Below, piece after piece: positions 62,136-64,000 of a stretch of DNA of 64,000 nt; within the stretch, counting starts at the first letter, position 1, and each line of letters starts with the position of its first letter. Below the pieces are notes generated by a model, which saw nothing but the letters and a program-made list of their open reading frames with translations, was not told the origin of the DNA and made no database searches. The position numbers were made by a program, and so were the translations under genes. The stretch comes from PALSA-894 sp963734185 (GTDB taxonomy: Bacteria; Pseudomonadota; Alphaproteobacteria; Rhizobiales; Xanthobacteraceae), in assembly GCA_963734185.1 (NCBI GenBank), contig CAVTGA010000001.1:2604001-2668000 (forward strand), written 5' to 3'.

Positions 62136-63065
62136 GTGATCTCCGACCCGGACTGGCGCCGTCTGCGCAACCGCCCGTTCCGGGTCCGCAAGACGCAGGA
62201 CCGCCCGCTGAACGAGCGGCTGCTGCGCGAGATCGCGACCGTGGTGCGTGGCGAGCGCGTCAAGCGCGGCATGACGCGCAAGATGCTGGCGCAGCAGAGC
62301 AACACCTCCGAGCGCTTCCTCGCCGAGATCGAGGCGGGCAGCGGCAATCCGAGCCTGCTCACGCTCGACGCCATCGCGCGCGCGCTCGGCCTCGACGTGT
62401 TCGACCTGCTGCCCGCCCGCAATCCCGACGAAGCGCGCCGGCGCGCCTTCGTGCACCTGCGCCAGCTTCCCACCGGCGAGATCACGCGTTTGCTGCGCGC
62501 GATCGAGCAGTACGGCGTCACAAGCGCGCCGGGCGGGCGCGAACGGCGTATCGCGCTGATCGGGCTGCGCGGCGCCGGCAAGTCGACGCTCGGTGCAAAG
62601 TTGGCCGAAAGCCTCGGTTGCCCGTTCGTCGAACTCGACAAGGAGATCGAGCGCGACCACGGGGCGCCGGTTTCCACCCTGTTCGACGTCTATGGCCAGG
62701 CGACGTTCCGCCGCTACGAACGCGATTGCCTGGCGCGCGTCACCGCGCGCCATCCGGCCGCGGTCATCGCCACGGCCGGCGGCATCGTCGCCGACGACGA
62801 GACGTTCGCGCACCTGCTGGCGAGCACTCACGTGATCTGGCTCAAGACTTCGCCCACCGACCACATGCGGCGCGTGCTGGCGCAGGGCGACTTCCGCCCG
62901 ATGGCGCGCAACCGCGAGGCCATGAACGACCTGATCGCGATCCTCAAGGCGCGCGAACCTTTGTATGGGCGCGCGCATGCGACGCTCGATACGGCAAAGA
63001 AGAGCGTCGAAGAGTGCGGGACGGAGTTGGTGGCGATGGCGCGGAGGTTTTTCGATAAGTCGTAG
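62136..63065 (+). CDS. boxR: BoxR, XRE-shikimate kinase fusion regulator of the benzoyl-CoA pathway
   Basis: A 309-residue two-domain regulator. Residues 25-85 are an XRE helix-turn-helix (TRKMLAQQSNTSERFLAEIE), followed by a linker and a shikimate-kinase-like P-loop domain with GLRGAGKSTLG near 143-153. BoxR/BzdR proteins repress box or bzd promoters and release DNA on binding benzoyl-CoA. GTG start after GGGAGAG. Its stop codon is provided by a dispersed repeat. Confidence 0.92.
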   Translation: MISDPDWRRLRNRPFRVRKTQDRPLNERLLREIATVVRGERVKRGMTRKMLAQQSNTSERFLAEIEAGSGNPSLLTLDAIARALGLDVFDLLPARNPDEARRRAFVHLRQLPTGEITRLLRAIEQYGVTSAPGGRERRIALIGLRGAGKSTLGAKLAESLGCPFVELDKEIERDHGAPVSTLFDVYGQATFRRYERDCLARVTARHPAAVIATAGGIVADDETFAHLLASTHVIWLKTSPTDHMRRVLAQGDFRPMARNREAMNDLIAILKAREPLYGRAHATLDTAKKSVEECGTELVAMARRFFDKS

Positions 63066-63218
63066 GGCGGGCAAAGGCGCTGCGCTGATGACGCGACACG
63101 GCGCGAGCGCGGAAGCGCCGTGCCCGCGTGGGTCCGAGCCCGCGGCACGATGGCGGGCACGACGCGCCCGTCCTGTGCGCATCTCGGATATCTCGCGTCG
63201 CGTCTTTGCCCGCCCTAC
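63062..63218. repeat. Dispersed inverted repeat, GGGCGGGCAAAG family
   Basis: GTAGGGCGGGCAAAGGCGC at the left and GTCTTTGCCCGCCCTAC at the right. It replaces whatever followed boxR; the next fragment is a gene remnant. Confidence 0.8.
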
Positions 63219-63221
63219 AAG

Positions 63222-63305
63222 CTAAATCCCCAGATGCCGCTCCAACAGCGCCGGCTGCGCCTTCAGCTCCGCCGGCGTGCCGGTGAACACCAGCGCACCG
63301 TTGTG
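63222..63305 (-). pseudogene. C-terminal remnant of a LivF-type ABC ATPase
   Basis: The last 27 codons on the minus strand read NGALVFTGTPAELKAQPALLERHLGI, the usual end of LivF-type ATPases (V-F-x-G-x-P-x-E-L). The upstream part is missing, replaced by the ribbon-helix-helix gene. In many box clusters a benzoate ABC importer is encoded here, so this looks like its remnant. Confidence 0.75.
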
Positions 63306-63533
63306 TCAGCTTCGCTTTCGGCCCGAACCGCGCACGTTCGCCGCCTTCATGCCGAGGTCGAGCAGGCGGCGTAGCGCTTCCGCACGCGAAGGCTTGTCGG
63401 GAAGCTGCGCCGCCCATTTCTCGATGGCCATGATCGTCTCCACGGGGATCCTGAACGTGAACTGAGGATCATGGCCCGTCGCCGGACGTCCGGGTTTTCT
63501 TCGAGGAGCCGTCTTGTCTCTTGACCGGGGCAT
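63306..63533 (-). CDS. Ribbon-helix-helix protein
   Basis: A 75-residue protein starting MPRSRDKTAPRRKPGRPAT. The strand-helix-helix pattern reads QFTFRIPVETIMAIEKWAAQ and SRAEALRRLLDLGMKAA, as in CopG/MetJ-type antitoxins or regulators. Tandem ATTTATGG repeats directly upstream are probable operator half-sites. No toxin lies next to it. It interrupts the ABC ATPase remnant. Confidence 0.78.
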   Translation of the reverse strand: MPRSRDKTAPRRKPGRPATGHDPQFTFRIPVETIMAIEKWAAQLPDKPSRAEALRRLLDLGMKAANVRGSGRKRS

Positions 63534-63554
63534 ATTTATGGGTTACATTTATGG
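63534..63554 (-). promoter_or_regulatory. Tandem operator repeats upstream of the RHH gene
   Basis: ATTTATGG at 63534-63541 and again at 63547-63554, 13 bp apart, immediately before the start codon. Ribbon-helix-helix dimers typically bind such direct repeats, so autorepression is likely. Confidence 0.55.
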
Positions 63555-63620
63555 TACGTGCAAGGCGCCGGCATCCATGCCGTCCTGCGTTCCCGACTTC
63601 GTCGCGTTGATATCACCTGA

Positions 63621-63887
63621 ACAGCGAGCCGACCACGCGTTGGAGCCTGGACGGCGGCAAAAGCCACGTATTGGGCTGCTTCCGACGCCGAGGAGAAGGC
63701 CGCATGGGCGCTCGCTCACGCGCGTCCGACCGCGCTTGCGGGTGCCGCCGCGCTGCTGCGCTACGCCCATGGATATGAGGCGGAAGGCAGTGATTGGCCG
63801 TGCGATCCGCAAGAGCCAGACGACGAGGATGATTGGCACGGCACGTTCTACCTGAGCCTCGCGGCGGCGCTGGAAGCGATGGTGTGA
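63621..63887 (+). pseudogene. 5'-truncated hypothetical gene
   Basis: From about 63642 the frame reads GAWTAAKATYWAASDAEEKA and continues through DWPCDPQEPDDEDDWHGTFY to a natural-looking end (LAAALEAMV). No start codon with a ribosome-binding site precedes it and a stop lies at 63618, so the N-terminus is missing. Unknown function. Confidence 0.5.
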
Positions 63888-63910
63888 TGATCTGATGCGG
63901 TTGCGCGGGT

Positions 63911-64000
63911 TGAAGACCCCCTCCGGCCTCGCTGCGCTCGGCCACCTCCCCCACAAGGGGGGAGGGAGGCTGTGGCGCTTACGCCGTATCGCTGCAGCAG
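63911..64000. repeat. Partial MITE/REP repeat at the right edge
   Basis: CCCCCTCCGGCCTCGCTGCG and CACCTCCCCCACAAGGGGG match the interior of elements A-C; the copy is cut by the window end. Confidence 0.7.

Overview
This is a high-GC alphaproteobacterial chromosome segment. Codon use, the palindromic repeat families and the gene families point to Hyphomicrobiales (Bradyrhizobium / Xanthobacteraceae-like); no rRNA or tRNA is present to narrow this down. I found no CRISPR array, rRNA or tRNA.

Layout. 1-14.2 kb is core-like: a cut-off glycolate oxidase subunit GlcD, cytochrome c, universal stress protein, GNAT acetyltransferase, TetR regulator, a ThDP-dependent decarboxylase/synthase-like enzyme, an XRE regulator, a fused phosphotransferase/P-loop kinase, an MFS exporter, AzlCD, an RraA-like protein, a DUF1272 protein and an L,D-transpeptidase. 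14.2-18.2 kb is repeat-rich and carries small-regulator/toxin-antitoxin material: two tandem 282-286 bp MITE-like elements, a truncated higA, an intact higBA pair, and a tandem duplication of a module made of a divergent ribbon-helix-helix gene, a promoter, a structured leader and an exported-protein gene. 18.2-30.3 kb is metabolic: FMN alpha-hydroxyacid dehydrogenase, CBS protein, a LivHMGF-type ABC importer without a binding protein, a deacylase, a cyclase and an orphan molybdopterin dehydrogenase subunit.

32.9-50.5 kb is a 17.5 kb integrative and mobilizable element. It has a tyrosine integrase just inside the left end, a second short recombinase, a TraG/VirD4-like coupling protein, a MobA/MobL relaxase with a candidate oriT, a TacAT toxin-antitoxin pair and many unrecognised genes, but no type IV secretion channel. 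Its ends split what would be one intact REP palindrome.

50.5-56.3 kb holds a catabolic cluster (DUF6282 hydrolase, HpcH/HpaI aldolase, HAD dehalogenase), a divergent Bug-type binding protein and a TPR protein. 56.5-63.1 kb is an aerobic benzoyl-CoA (box) cluster: benzoate-CoA ligase, alpha/beta hydrolase, boxC, boxB and boxR (XRE-shikimate kinase fusion). boxC is broken by a REP palindrome, and a remnant of an ABC ATPase lies after boxR, so this benzoate locus looks damaged; boxA is not in the window.

The most interesting unexplained features are the duplicated structured-leader module (17.0-18.1 kb), the REP-targeted mobile element, the four-small-gene operon at 43.8-44.9 kb, and the REP-interrupted boxC.
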